This document shows positions 1 through 5,190 of a DNA stretch of 5,954 bases, piece by piece. Origin of the DNA: DASVFB01 sp036380275. GTDB lineage: Bacteria > Actinomycetota > Thermoleophilia > Gaiellales > Gaiellaceae. Made by a program: the position numbers and the translations under genes. The notes below the pieces were generated by a model that did no database searches, was not told the DNA's origin, and saw only the letters and a program-made list of their open reading frames with translations. The DNA is taken from contig DASVFB010000020.1 of the NCBI GenBank assembly GCA_036380275.1, forward strand, positions 1 to 5,954, written 5' to 3'. Numbering within the stretch: the first letter of the stretch is position 1; the number at the start of each line of letters is the position of its first letter.

Positions 1-683
1 TCGAGGTAGCGCTCCATGAGCTTCTCGTCGGTCTCGACGACGGCGTCGAGCAGCTTCGTGTGGTACTCCTCGACCTGCGCGTGCAGCTCGGCGGGAATCT
101 CGGTCGCCTTGCCCTCGCGCTGGCCCTCCGGGCTCGTGTACGCGCACATGTGCAGGAGGTCGACGATGCCGCTCAACTCGTGCTCCTCGCCGATCGGCAG
201 GTGGATCGCGACGCAGTGCTCGGAGAGCTGCTCCTGCAGCGCACTGAGGACGCGGAAGAAGTCCGCGCGCTCGCGGTCGAGCATGTTCACGAAGAAGACG
301 CGCGAGAGCTCGCCGTCGGCGGCGCGCTTCCAGTTGCGCGACGTCTGGACCTCGACGCCCATCACGCCGCTGACGACGAAGAGCGCGCCCTCGACGACGC
401 GGATCGCGGCCATCGCGTCACCGACGAAGCCGGCGTCGCCGGGCGTGTCGATCAGGTTGATCTTGCGGTCATGCCATTCGAGATGGCAGATCGTCGCGGC
501 GAGCGACATCTTTCGTCGTTGCTCGTCCTCGTCCCAGTCGGAGACGGTGGAGCCGGCCTCGATCGTGCCGAGCCGGTTCGTCGCGCCGGACTGGAAGAGC
601 ATCGCTTCGACGAGCGACGTCTTCCCCGTGCCGCGGTGTCCGACGACGGCGACGTTGCGAATCTTCCCCGGCTCGTGGGCCAT
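1..683 (-). CDS. Elongation factor G-like GTPase (EF-G2 type), N-terminal part, cut by left window edge
   Basis: The visible 227 residues form the GTPase domain of an EF-G-family translational GTPase, a cytoplasmic ribosome-associated protein. The P-loop is GHRGTGKT (residues 15-22). A switch-I-like segment EQRRKMSLAAT (54-64) occupies the place of EQERGITI in canonical EF-G. The G3 motif is DTPGD (79-83) where EF-G has DTPGH. The G4 position reads NMLDRERADF (133-142) where EF-G has NKMDRERADF, so the lysine of NKxD is replaced. These deviations match the EF-G-like/EF-G2 paralogues rather than housekeeping FusA, whose function differs or is unknown in many lineages. The ATG at 681-683 has an excellent Shine-Dalgarno AGGAGG (688-693, minus strand) 4 nt upstream. 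It follows the sigma factor gene by 38 nt and is probably co-transcribed. Full-length EF-G is about 700 residues, so roughly two thirds lie outside the window. The family call is firm; the paralogue call is moderately so. Confidence 0.9.
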   Translation of the reverse strand, partial: MAHEPGKIRNVAVVGHRGTGKTSLVEAMLFQSGATNRLGTIEAGSTVSDWDEDEQRRKMSLAATICHLEWHDRKINLIDTPGDAGFVGDAMAAIRVVEGALFVVSGVMGVEVQTSRNWKRAADGELSRVFFVNMLDRERADFFRVLSALQEQLSEHCVAIHLPIGEEHELSGIVDLLHMCAYTSPEGQREGKATEIPAELHAQVEEYHTKLLDAVVETDEKLMERYL

Positions 684-687
684 GCGT

Positions 688-693
688 CCTCCT
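688..693 (-). promoter_or_regulatory. Strong Shine-Dalgarno for the EF-G-like gene
   Basis: AGGAGG on the minus strand, 4 nt before the ATG at 681-683. It fixes this start. It also contrasts with the two genes upstream, which have no Shine-Dalgarno at usable spacing. Confidence 0.75.
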
Positions 694-721
694 GCTCGTT
701 CGTGGAATACCGCGGTCGATC

Positions 722-1501
722 TTAGTCGGCGGCGGCCCGCGCGACGGCGCCGGACAGGCGCGCCTTCAGGCGCAGGATCGCCTTCGTGTGGAGCTGTGAG
801 ACCCTTGACTCGGTGACGCCGAGCACCTCGCCGATCTCGCGCAGAGTGAGATCCTCGTAGTAGTAGAGCGTGATCACGAGCTTCTCGCGCTCTGGCAGAC
901 TCGTGATCGCGTCGGCGACGATCTCGCGCAGCTCGGTCTGGGCGAACGCCGATTGGGGCTCGGGGCCTTGCGTGTCCTCGATCGTGTCGATCAGCGCGAC
1001 CTGGTCGCCGCCTGAGCCCGAGATCGTCCACAGCTCGTCGAGAGCCGCGATAGAGGAGCGAGAGATGTCGGTGAGGCTCTCCTCTAGCTCGTCGACGCTG
1101 ACGCCGACCTTTGTCGCGAGCTCTTCGTCGCTCGGCGCGCGTCCGAGCTTCGCCTCGAGCTCGGACATCGCGCGTTCGATCTGACGCGCCCGCGAGCGCA
1201 CCGAGCGAGGAACCCAATCCAGTGCGCGCAACTCGTCGAGGATGGAGCCCTTGATGCGCGCAATCGCGTACGTCTCGAACTTCACGTCGCGGTCCGGGTC
1301 GTAGCGCTCGATCGCGGAGATCAGGCCGAGGAGCCCGTACGACACGAGGTCGCCTTCGTCCACGTGGGCAGGCAATCCGCTGCCGACTCGACCCGCGACG
1401 TACTTGACGATCGGCGCGTACATGAGGATCAGGCGGTCGCGCACGGCGGGGTCACCGGTGCGCCGGAACGTCCGCCAGATCTCGGTGACGTCCTCTGCCA
1501 C
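722..1501 (-). CDS. FliA/WhiG-family RNA polymerase sigma factor
   Basis: The 259-residue protein has the size and layout of sigma-28-type factors. Such factors replace the principal sigma on RNA polymerase to transcribe flagellar genes (FliA) or sporulation genes (WhiG). Region 2 spans about residues 21-96, with DLVSYGLLGLISAIERYD (51-68) for core binding and FETYAIARIKGSILDELR (75-92) for -10 melting and recognition. Region 3 spans about 97-145 (VPRSVRSRARQIER onward). Region 4 spans 197-247, with a helix-turn-helix around LTLREIGEVLGVTESRVSQ (218-236). There is no region 1.1 and no ECF-style shortening. The start is GTG (1499-1501). No Shine-Dalgarno sits at normal spacing, but TATTCT lies exactly 6 nt upstream, consistent with a leaderless mRNA. 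It stands 33 nt after a small membrane-protein gene and 38 nt before the EF-G-like gene. No flagellar gene or anti-sigma factor is in view, so motility versus development cannot be decided. Confidence 0.95.
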   Translation of the reverse strand: MAEDVTEIWRTFRRTGDPAVRDRLILMYAPIVKYVAGRVGSGLPAHVDEGDLVSYGLLGLISAIERYDPDRDVKFETYAIARIKGSILDELRALDWVPRSVRSRARQIERAMSELEAKLGRAPSDEELATKVGVSVDELEESLTDISRSSIAALDELWTISGSGGDQVALIDTIEDTQGPEPQSAFAQTELREIVADAITSLPEREKLVITLYYYEDLTLREIGEVLGVTESRVSQLHTKAILRLKARLSGAVARAAAD

Positions 1502-1507
1502 GCCGAA

Positions 1508-1513
1508 AGAATA
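1508..1513 (-). promoter_or_regulatory. Candidate -10 element for leaderless sigma-factor transcript
   Basis: TATTCT on the minus strand, then six bases (TTCGGC), then the GTG start at 1501. TANNNT with a 6-7 nt gap to the first transcribed base is the usual bacterial -10 geometry, so transcription could begin on the start codon. I see no convincing -35. The only purine-rich stretch nearby (GAGGAGAG, 1529-1536) is 27 nt from the GTG, too far to act as its ribosome binding site. Confidence 0.4.
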
Positions 1514-1534
1514 CGGCGCGGCCTGGCGCTCTCC

Positions 1535-1702
1535 TCAGCGGTGCGAGCGGCGGAGGATCCCGAGCCCTGTGTTTCCGAGCCAGAGAGCGATTGCGACGGC
1601 CGCAACGGCGATCACCCAGGCGCCGCCTCCCGCACGCGCCGCGGCATATCCGACGCCGAGTAGGCACACGCAGAGGAACATGAACAAGACGCCGAGCGGC
1701 AC
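1535..1702 (-). CDS. Small two-helix membrane protein, 55 residues, unknown function
   Basis: An open frame runs from GTG (1700-1702) to TGA (1535-1537). The product begins VPLGVLFMFLCVCLLGVGYA and contains two hydrophobic stretches, residues 3-20 and 29-43 (WVIAVAAVAIALWLG), joined by a short AARAGGGA turn. It ends in a basic tail, RRSHR. This hairpin-like architecture with a positively charged C-terminus looks like a genuine small membrane protein and not a chance frame. There is an in-frame stop four codons upstream of the GTG, so only this GTG or the internal ATG at 1679-1681 can be the start. I do not recognise a family. It sits 33 nt upstream of the sigma gene in the same direction and may be co-transcribed with it. 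TAGCCT lies exactly 6 nt before the GTG, the same arrangement as at the sigma gene. Confidence 0.6.
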   Translation of the reverse strand: MPLGVLFMFLCVCLLGVGYAAARAGGGAWVIAVAAVAIALWLGNTGLGILRRSHR

Positions 1703-1708
1703 GCGGAA

Positions 1709-1714
1709 AGGCTA
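1709..1714 (-). promoter_or_regulatory. Candidate -10 element for the small membrane protein gene
   Basis: TAGCCT on the minus strand followed by TTCCGC and the GTG at 1702, matching the TANNNT-N6-start geometry. A weak -35-like TTGTAG lies 16 nt further upstream (1731-1736, minus strand). It overlaps the tRNA's own -10 read on the other strand, so the two divergent promoters would overlap. Confidence 0.35.
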
Positions 1715-1731
1715 CTGCGAAAGGGCGCGGC

Positions 1732-1737
1732 TACAAT
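1732..1737 (+). promoter_or_regulatory. Candidate -10 element for tRNA-Trp
   Basis: TACAAT on the plus strand (five of six matches to TATAAT) lies 16 nt before the first tRNA base. This allows a start near 1744 and a short 5' leader for RNase P. No good -35 is visible 16-18 nt upstream. Confidence 0.45.
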
Positions 1738-1753
1738 CGCGGTTCTCGAGCCG

Positions 1754-1826
1754 AGGGGCGTAGCTCAATTGGTAGAGCACCGGTCTCCAAAACCGGGGGT
1801 TGCAGGTTCGAGTCCTGTCGCCCCTG
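1754..1826 (+). tRNA. trnW: tRNA-Trp (anticodon CCA)
   Basis: All arms of a 73-nt tRNA can be drawn. The acceptor AGGGGCG pairs perfectly with CGCCCCT. The D-stem is GCTC/GAGC around AATTGGTA. The anticodon stem is CCGGT/ACCGG with loop CTCCAAA, giving anticodon CCA. The variable loop is GGGTT. The T-stem is GCAGG/CCTGT around TTCGAGT. The discriminator base is G, as usual for bacterial tRNA-Trp. The 3' CCA is not encoded (TAT follows). It stands alone, faces a convergent minus-strand operon, and its 3' half is duplicated at 5251-5282, so it is the apparent integration site of the DNA downstream. Confidence 0.97.
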
Positions 1827-1827
1827 T
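1796..1827 (+). repeat. Left copy of tRNA-Trp 3'-end direct repeat (putative attL)
   Basis: These 32 bases cover the variable loop, T-arm, acceptor 3' strand and discriminator of tRNA-Trp plus one base. They match 5251-5282 in the same orientation at 31 of 32 positions. Integrases commonly recombine in this part of tRNA genes, and the incoming element restores an intact gene on one side, as here. Confidence 0.75.
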
Positions 1828-1885
1828 ATCTCAGAGACCCTGTTTTCCGTGCGGCTGCTCAGCCTGGGAGCGGGCCTCGGCAGGC

Positions 1886-1940
1886 ACGTGAACGAATCTC
1901 TGCGCTCTTCACGTCCAGCGCAGCAACCGACGTTCGTGAA
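1886..1940. repeat. Alternating inverted repeats CGTGAA/TTCACG/CGTGAA downstream of two convergent units
   Basis: ACGTGAA (1886-1892) pairs with TTCACGT (1908-1914) across a 15-nt loop. TTCACG (1908-1913) can pair instead with CGTGAA (1935-1940). The gap between the convergent tRNA and operon ends (1827-1978) contains nothing else notable. The hairpin has no T-run on either strand, so it is not a textbook intrinsic terminator. It could be a factor-assisted terminator, a protein-binding repeat, or chance. Confidence 0.3.
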
Positions 1941-1978
1941 GTTCAAGCGCGTGTGCCGGACTTGCTCTCAGCGTTCGC

Positions 1979-3010
1979 TCATGGCGACCGTTCGAGTCGG
2001 TAGTGGTACCAGTGCGCTTCTGTTGAGACGACCTGCCAACCTGCGTTCTCGAGTCGGGCGATGAGCCCTTCCAGCGCGTGTTCAGCGGTAGCGGTGGGCA
2101 CATCCGCGTCGCGTAGGCGGAAGTACGAAGACGTGGCGAGTACCTCGAGCGTTCTCGCCGCGCCTAACGGAGCCGCGTAGAACTGTTTCTTCACGTAACC
2201 GGTCCAGAGGAGGATCTCGCACCTTTCGATGCCAGTTCGCTGCTCGCCTGGGCGTTCCGGTGCGGCTTCCCATTCTTGCTTGCTGCTTCCCCCAAAGCGC
2301 TGAACGTTTGGGCGGGGTGTTTTGGGCAGCGGTTCGGAATGGGGTGCCTGCTGAAAGGCCCGGCTGCGTGTCGCCGGCTCTTGCTCTGTTGGTGACGTGG
2401 CGGCGTCGGTGTCGTCGGTAGCCGTTTGCGCGTGGTCATCCCCGGCGACGTTCGCGTTGGCGGTGCGTGCTCCGGCGCTGATTGGTTCGTTTTCGTGCGC
2501 TTCGGCTGTGGAGTGGCTGACCGCCGGTGGTTTGAATTCGACGATCTCCCGTTCGCGCAACGGGATCCGCCGCAGGTGCCGCTTCCGGACCTGCTGCGGC
2601 GGCCGACCTTCGACGCGATCCTTTCTTTCCCCCGCGTGCTCCGTTCCTGTTGGTCTGGTCCTTGCGCTGAGCGTCAAGGCTTGCGGCCGCCGGGCTATGA
2701 ACAGCACCACCGCTGCCAGCATGGTGGCCGCGACCAGGCCGATGATCACGGAGCTTGGAAACGTCTTGGTCGCTTGCGCCGCGGGCACCGAGCTTCCGCT
2801 GTTTGCCTTGCGTGCGATCGCCTTGACGTGCAACGTTGGGCCGAGTTGGTGGGCGGCGTGCTCCCTCAGCGGGAACGTTTGCCAAAGCAGAGCCGGCGAC
2901 TGCGCCTGGCGTTGCTTCCCCGTGCCGGCCGTCGCGGTCGCGATGAGAGGCGTCGCGCTGATGAGCAGTAGCAGCAGGCAGAGTGCGCGGAGGTTTCTCG
3001 GCGGGGTCAT
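1979..3010 (-). CDS. Membrane protein with signal peptide, single anchor and small C-terminal domain; function unknown
   Basis: The 343-residue product starts at the ATG at 3008-3010, which overlaps the upstream transpeptidase stop as ATGA (translational coupling). The same frame continues 134 codons further upstream, but there it merely shadows the transpeptidase gene. Visible parts in order are: a signal-peptide-like N-terminus (LCLLLLLISATPLIATATA, 10-28); a short extracytoplasmic stretch including LLWQTFPLREH (41-51); a transmembrane helix (about 87-106) followed by RR; a roughly 150-residue charged, Pro/Thr/Ala-rich, probably disordered linker; and a compact C-terminal block (261-341) with CEILLWTGYVKKQFYA (264-279), GWQVV (324-328) and WYHYRLER (334-341). 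If the N-terminus is cleaved, the C-terminal domain faces the cytoplasm. I recall similar GYVKxQFYA...GW...WY..R ends on otherwise unrelated actinobacterial proteins but cannot name the family. A- and T-ending codons are frequent, unlike the left-flank genes. Gene reality is well supported by its architecture and coupling. Confidence 0.75.
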   Translation of the reverse strand: MTPPRNLRALCLLLLLISATPLIATATAGTGKQRQAQSPALLWQTFPLREHAAHQLGPTLHVKAIARKANSGSSVPAAQATKTFPSSVIIGLVAATMLAAVVLFIARRPQALTLSARTRPTGTEHAGERKDRVEGRPPQQVRKRHLRRIPLREREIVEFKPPAVSHSTAEAHENEPISAGARTANANVAGDDHAQTATDDTDAATSPTEQEPATRSRAFQQAPHSEPLPKTPRPNVQRFGGSSKQEWEAAPERPGEQRTGIERCEILLWTGYVKKQFYAAPLGAARTLEVLATSSYFRLRDADVPTATAEHALEGLIARLENAGWQVVSTEAHWYHYRLERSP

Positions 3011-3801
3011 CTGATAGTGAGCGGTGTACCGACCGGCAGAAGTGCCGCGAGCCGCAGAATGTCGGTATTGCGCATGCGGATGCAGCCGTGGGAGACGCGG
3101 CCGGGGATCAACTGCGGCAGGTTCGTGCCGTGGATCCCGATGAATCCGCCACCGGGCCAATCGGTGAGCACGGGCGAGCGGGCCGTGGTGCCGAAGGCCA
3201 CCGGCCCGTAGAAGGGGTTTGCGTAGCGGGTGAGTTCGTCCTTGACCAGGAACTGGCCTGCCGGCGTCGGTGAGGCTGACGTGCCGATGGCCACGGGTGC
3301 GGTGAACACGAGCTTCCCGGCGCGATAGAGCTGCGCCCTCAGGCGCTCGCGGTCGACGACGAGATGCGTGTTCACAGTCTGGTAGCCGCCGAGATCCTGG
3401 CGGCGCACCCAACCGGTGGCGCCGTTCGGCAAGATCGGCAGACGCACCTCGACCCAGAGGACGCCGTTTGGGCCCGCCTTGGCGCGAACGACGGTGAGCC
3501 CGTTCGCAGTGCCGTCAGCGTTCCTCGTGCCGAGGGTGGCGACCGCCGCTGAAGCTTTCGTGGGTTGTGCGCGTGCCACCGTTGCTGCGCGAACTGTCGT
3601 CCAGCGGGAGAGGTAGCGACCGGACGTGAGTTGCAGCGGTCGACCGACCCGCAGTGCCGGAGCTACCGAGGCGGGCAAGCCCGAGTACGCAGCGGCAGCG
3701 CCTGTGCTCGACGGATCGTGAGGAAGGCGGAGCGAGATCAGACCGATGATTACAGCGACAGCGACAACGAATCCGACCCAAACCCGCGCGTGTCCGCTCA
3801 G
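3007..3801 (-). CDS. Membrane-anchored L,D-transpeptidase (YkuD domain)
   Basis: The C-terminal YkuD domain (about residues 146-264 if counted from 3801) carries the catalytic signature, with HGTN at 224-227 and SHGCIRM at 237-243. Cys240 is the predicted nucleophile. Such enzymes form 3-3 peptidoglycan cross-links or attach proteins to the wall, outside the membrane. A small SH3-like segment (about 72-137, with WVEVRL and GWVRRQDL) precedes it. The first standard start codon is TTG at 3678, giving 223 residues with no export signal. The open frame continues upstream and encodes a clear membrane anchor, VWVGFVVAVAVIIGLISLRL, without any ATG, GTG or TTG. I therefore place the start at CTG (3799-3801), which overlaps the ferritin-like stop as CTGA, giving 264 residues. 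The stop overlaps the next gene's start as ATGA. Domain and strand are certain; the start is inferred. Confidence 0.9.
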   Translation of the reverse strand: MSGHARVWVGFVVAVAVIIGLISLRLPHDPSSTGAAAAYSGLPASVAPALRVGRPLQLTSGRYLSRWTTVRAATVARAQPTKASAAVATLGTRNADGTANGLTVVRAKAGPNGVLWVEVRLPILPNGATGWVRRQDLGGYQTVNTHLVVDRERLRAQLYRAGKLVFTAPVAIGTSASPTPAGQFLVKDELTRYANPFYGPVAFGTTARSPVLTDWPGGGFIGIHGTNLPQLIPGRVSHGCIRMRNTDILRLAALLPVGTPLTIR

Positions 3802-4496
3802 CCGGTGGATTTCGGCTTCTCTCTCGATTTCATCTTGGGCGCCTTGACGATGAAGTGGGTGGAGGCGACGATCTCGTCGATGCGGGCTCGCGACGCCGGC
3901 TTGTCGAACGCTCGCACTGCCGGCGTGATCCCGAACAACTCGCGCATCCAGGCGGCGTGCCGCGCCTCGACCGAGTGGATCCCGACGGCGGCGACGAGTA
4001 CGGGCTTCGACTGGAGCTTCGGCGCCTGCCCCTTGTAGGCGGCGACCGCCAAATCCTCGAACGCGACCGCGGTCTTCAGGAACGGCTCCTGCTGCTCGGT
4101 CGTCCCCTGGAAGTTGAATGTCGGCCGCTTGACGGCCTGCAATCCGAGCAGCTTGCGAAATGCCTTGACGTGCGCCCGTTCGACAGCGCCGACGATCCTC
4201 GCCGCCTTCGCCGTCTCGCCGCTCAGCGCACCGTTGCGTTCGGCTTCGGTATAGAACGATGACTGCAAGTACTCGAGCACGAGGGCGTAGTTCAAGATGC
4301 TGACGTCAGATTTGGACAGGCTTGCTGCTCGCGCCTCTCCAACCCGAGACAGCAGCAGCGCGCCCGCACCGCCCGTTACAAGCGCGAGTAGTCGACGTCG
4401 AGACAGCGACGCCTCGGCCACAGCCTTCGTCTCGGCGATCGCGCCGTCGCGATCGACCGCGGCCAAGAACTCGTAGAAGCCTGCCTCGCCCTCCAC
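3798..4496 (-). CDS. Ferritin-like domain protein with twin-arginine-type signal (first-named paralogue, downstream copy)
   Basis: The 232-residue protein has a four-helix ferritin-like fold of the kind covered by Ferritin_2-type families. Likely di-metal ligands sit at the expected places: Glu75 (VLEYLQ), Glu106/His109 (ERAHV), Glu147 (FEDLA) and Glu177/His180 (VEARHAAW). A preceding segment, SRRRLLALVTGGAGALLLS (32-50), looks like a Tat signal with a long n-region, so export after cofactor loading or folding is plausible. A basic tail, KAPKMKSREKPKSTG, ends the protein. The start is GTG (4494-4496), with GAGGG (4504-4508, minus strand) 7 nt upstream. Only 2 nt separate it from the stop of the upstream paralogue. 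Its stop overlaps the putative CTG start of the transpeptidase. The substrate is unknown; iron storage, oxidation or peroxide defence cannot be told apart from sequence alone. Confidence 0.88.
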   Translation of the reverse strand: MEGEAGFYEFLAAVDRDGAIAETKAVAEASLSRRRLLALVTGGAGALLLSRVGEARAASLSKSDVSILNYALVLEYLQSSFYTEAERNGALSGETAKAARIVGAVERAHVKAFRKLLGLQAVKRPTFNFQGTTEQQEPFLKTAVAFEDLAVAAYKGQAPKLQSKPVLVAAVGIHSVEARHAAWMRELFGITPAVRAFDKPASRARIDEIVASTHFIVKAPKMKSREKPKSTG

Positions 4497-4498
4497 CG

Positions 4499-5119
4499 TT
4501 ACGCCCTCAGTCCGATCTCGTGGAGACCGTCAGCGACCTGCTTCGCGGTCATCGGCGTGTCAATCGGCTCGGGTGCCGCTATCTCGCCGGCGATAGCCCG
4601 CACCCAGGCGGCGTGACGCGCCTCAACCGAGACGATCTCCGCAGCTGCGGCCAGCGTCTGCTTCGTCAAGTTCGCCGCCTGGCCGTTATAACCCGCAACG
4701 GCGATGTCCTCGAGCTCGATCGCCGCTTTCCTGAAACGATCAGCGCTCTTGGTTTTCTCGCCGAAGTCGAAGCCAGGCTTGGCATTGGCAGTGGGTCCGA
4801 GCGCGCTCTTGATCGCCGCGAGATGCGCCCGCTCATGTCCGAGAGCGGTCTGAGCGAAGTCACGCAACTCACCGCTAAGCCCGGCCTGCGCGAGCGCCTG
4901 CTCATAAAAGGCGACCTGTGTGTACTCGAGCTGCAACACCAGCTGCAAGATCCGGATGTCCTGCCCCTTCGACGGCGCTGCAAGAGCCTCGCCAATCTCG
5001 AACAGTCGACCGACTCGCGAGAACGCAAGCGCTCCTACAACGGCAGCCGCACCCCCGATCAGCCCAGACCGTGACGAGACACCACCGACCTTCACGCCAT
5101 CCCCCTCGACGCCCGCCAC
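4499..5119 (-). CDS. Ferritin-like domain protein with hydrophobic N-terminus (upstream paralogue, first gene of operon)
   Basis: The 206-residue protein is a paralogue of the next gene. It shares LEY, ERAHL, LEDIAVAGYNGQA and VSVEARHAAWVR in the same order. Candidate metal ligands are Glu65, Glu96/His99, Glu137 and Glu166/His169. The N-terminus has a hydrophobic stretch, GLIGGAAAVVGALAFS (19-34), preceded by SSRS. It lacks the double arginine of its partner, so it may be exported by Sec, remain anchored, or use a relaxed Tat signal. The chosen GTG (5117-5119) has AGGAGA (5125-5130, minus strand) 5 nt upstream. A GTG at 5093-5095 with a GAGGGG-like stretch before it is an alternative that removes eight residues. 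It leads a tightly packed four-gene set, and its stop is 2 nt from the next start. Function beyond metal binding is not deducible. Confidence 0.88.
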   Translation of the reverse strand: MAGVEGDGVKVGGVSSRSGLIGGAAAVVGALAFSRVGRLFEIGEALAAPSKGQDIRILQLVLQLEYTQVAFYEQALAQAGLSGELRDFAQTALGHERAHLAAIKSALGPTANAKPGFDFGEKTKSADRFRKAAIELEDIAVAGYNGQAANLTKQTLAAAAEIVSVEARHAAWVRAIAGEIAAPEPIDTPMTAKQVADGLHEIGLRA

Positions 5120-5127
5120 AGCAGTCT

Positions 5128-5138
5128 CCTAGCCTAGG
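5128..5138. promoter_or_regulatory. 11-nt palindrome overlapping the operon's first ribosome binding site
   Basis: CCTAG-C-CTAGG is a perfect inverted repeat around one base. It overlaps the AGGAGA Shine-Dalgarno (5125-5130, minus strand) of the first ferritin-like gene. It could be an operator or a small hairpin that masks the site. A palindrome this short can also arise by chance. Confidence 0.3.
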
Positions 5139-5161
5139 TCAAGGACCGCAGATAACCCCGA

Positions 5162-5190
5162 ACCCTAGCCCACCTACCTCTCTTGAACAA
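5162..5190 (-). promoter_or_regulatory. Candidate promoter of the ferritin-like/transpeptidase operon
   Basis: On the minus strand, TTGTTC (5185-5190) and TAGGGT (5162-5167) are separated by 17 nt and lie about 40 nt before the first start codon. Both hexamers are imperfect matches to the housekeeping consensus. The rest of the 5139-5250 gap shows no stronger candidate. Confidence 0.25.

Noticed and set aside
16..816. Long plus-strand frames (also 60-725) over the EF-G-like gene
   Set aside because: They are antisense shadows of a high-GC gene with clear GTPase motifs. Their translations are low-complexity Ser/Arg-rich or resemble no protein.
1836..1852. Intrinsic terminator after tRNA-Trp (CAG...CTG followed by TTTT)
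   Set aside because: The stem would be only three base pairs, too weak to call despite the T-run.
1731..1946. Minus-strand frame of 71 codons across the tRNA, including GRQDSNLQPPVLETGALPIE
   Set aside because: It is the antisense translation of tRNA-Trp, a well-known source of spurious protein annotations. There is no independent support for it as a gene.
2397..3014. Plus-strand frames opposite the 343-residue gene (2397-3014, 2426-2971)
   Set aside because: They are antisense frames without a ribosome site or recognisable domain. The minus-strand gene has a signal peptide, an anchor and operon coupling.
3011..3412. N-terminal extension of the 343-residue protein by 134 codons
   Set aside because: This stretch overlaps the YkuD catalytic region in another frame and is Arg/Pro/His-rich. 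The internal ATG is followed by a clear signal peptide and forms an ATGA junction.
4322..5074. 250-codon plus-strand frame opposite the ferritin-like genes
   Set aside because: It is an Arg/Pro-rich shadow of two well-supported ferritin-like genes.
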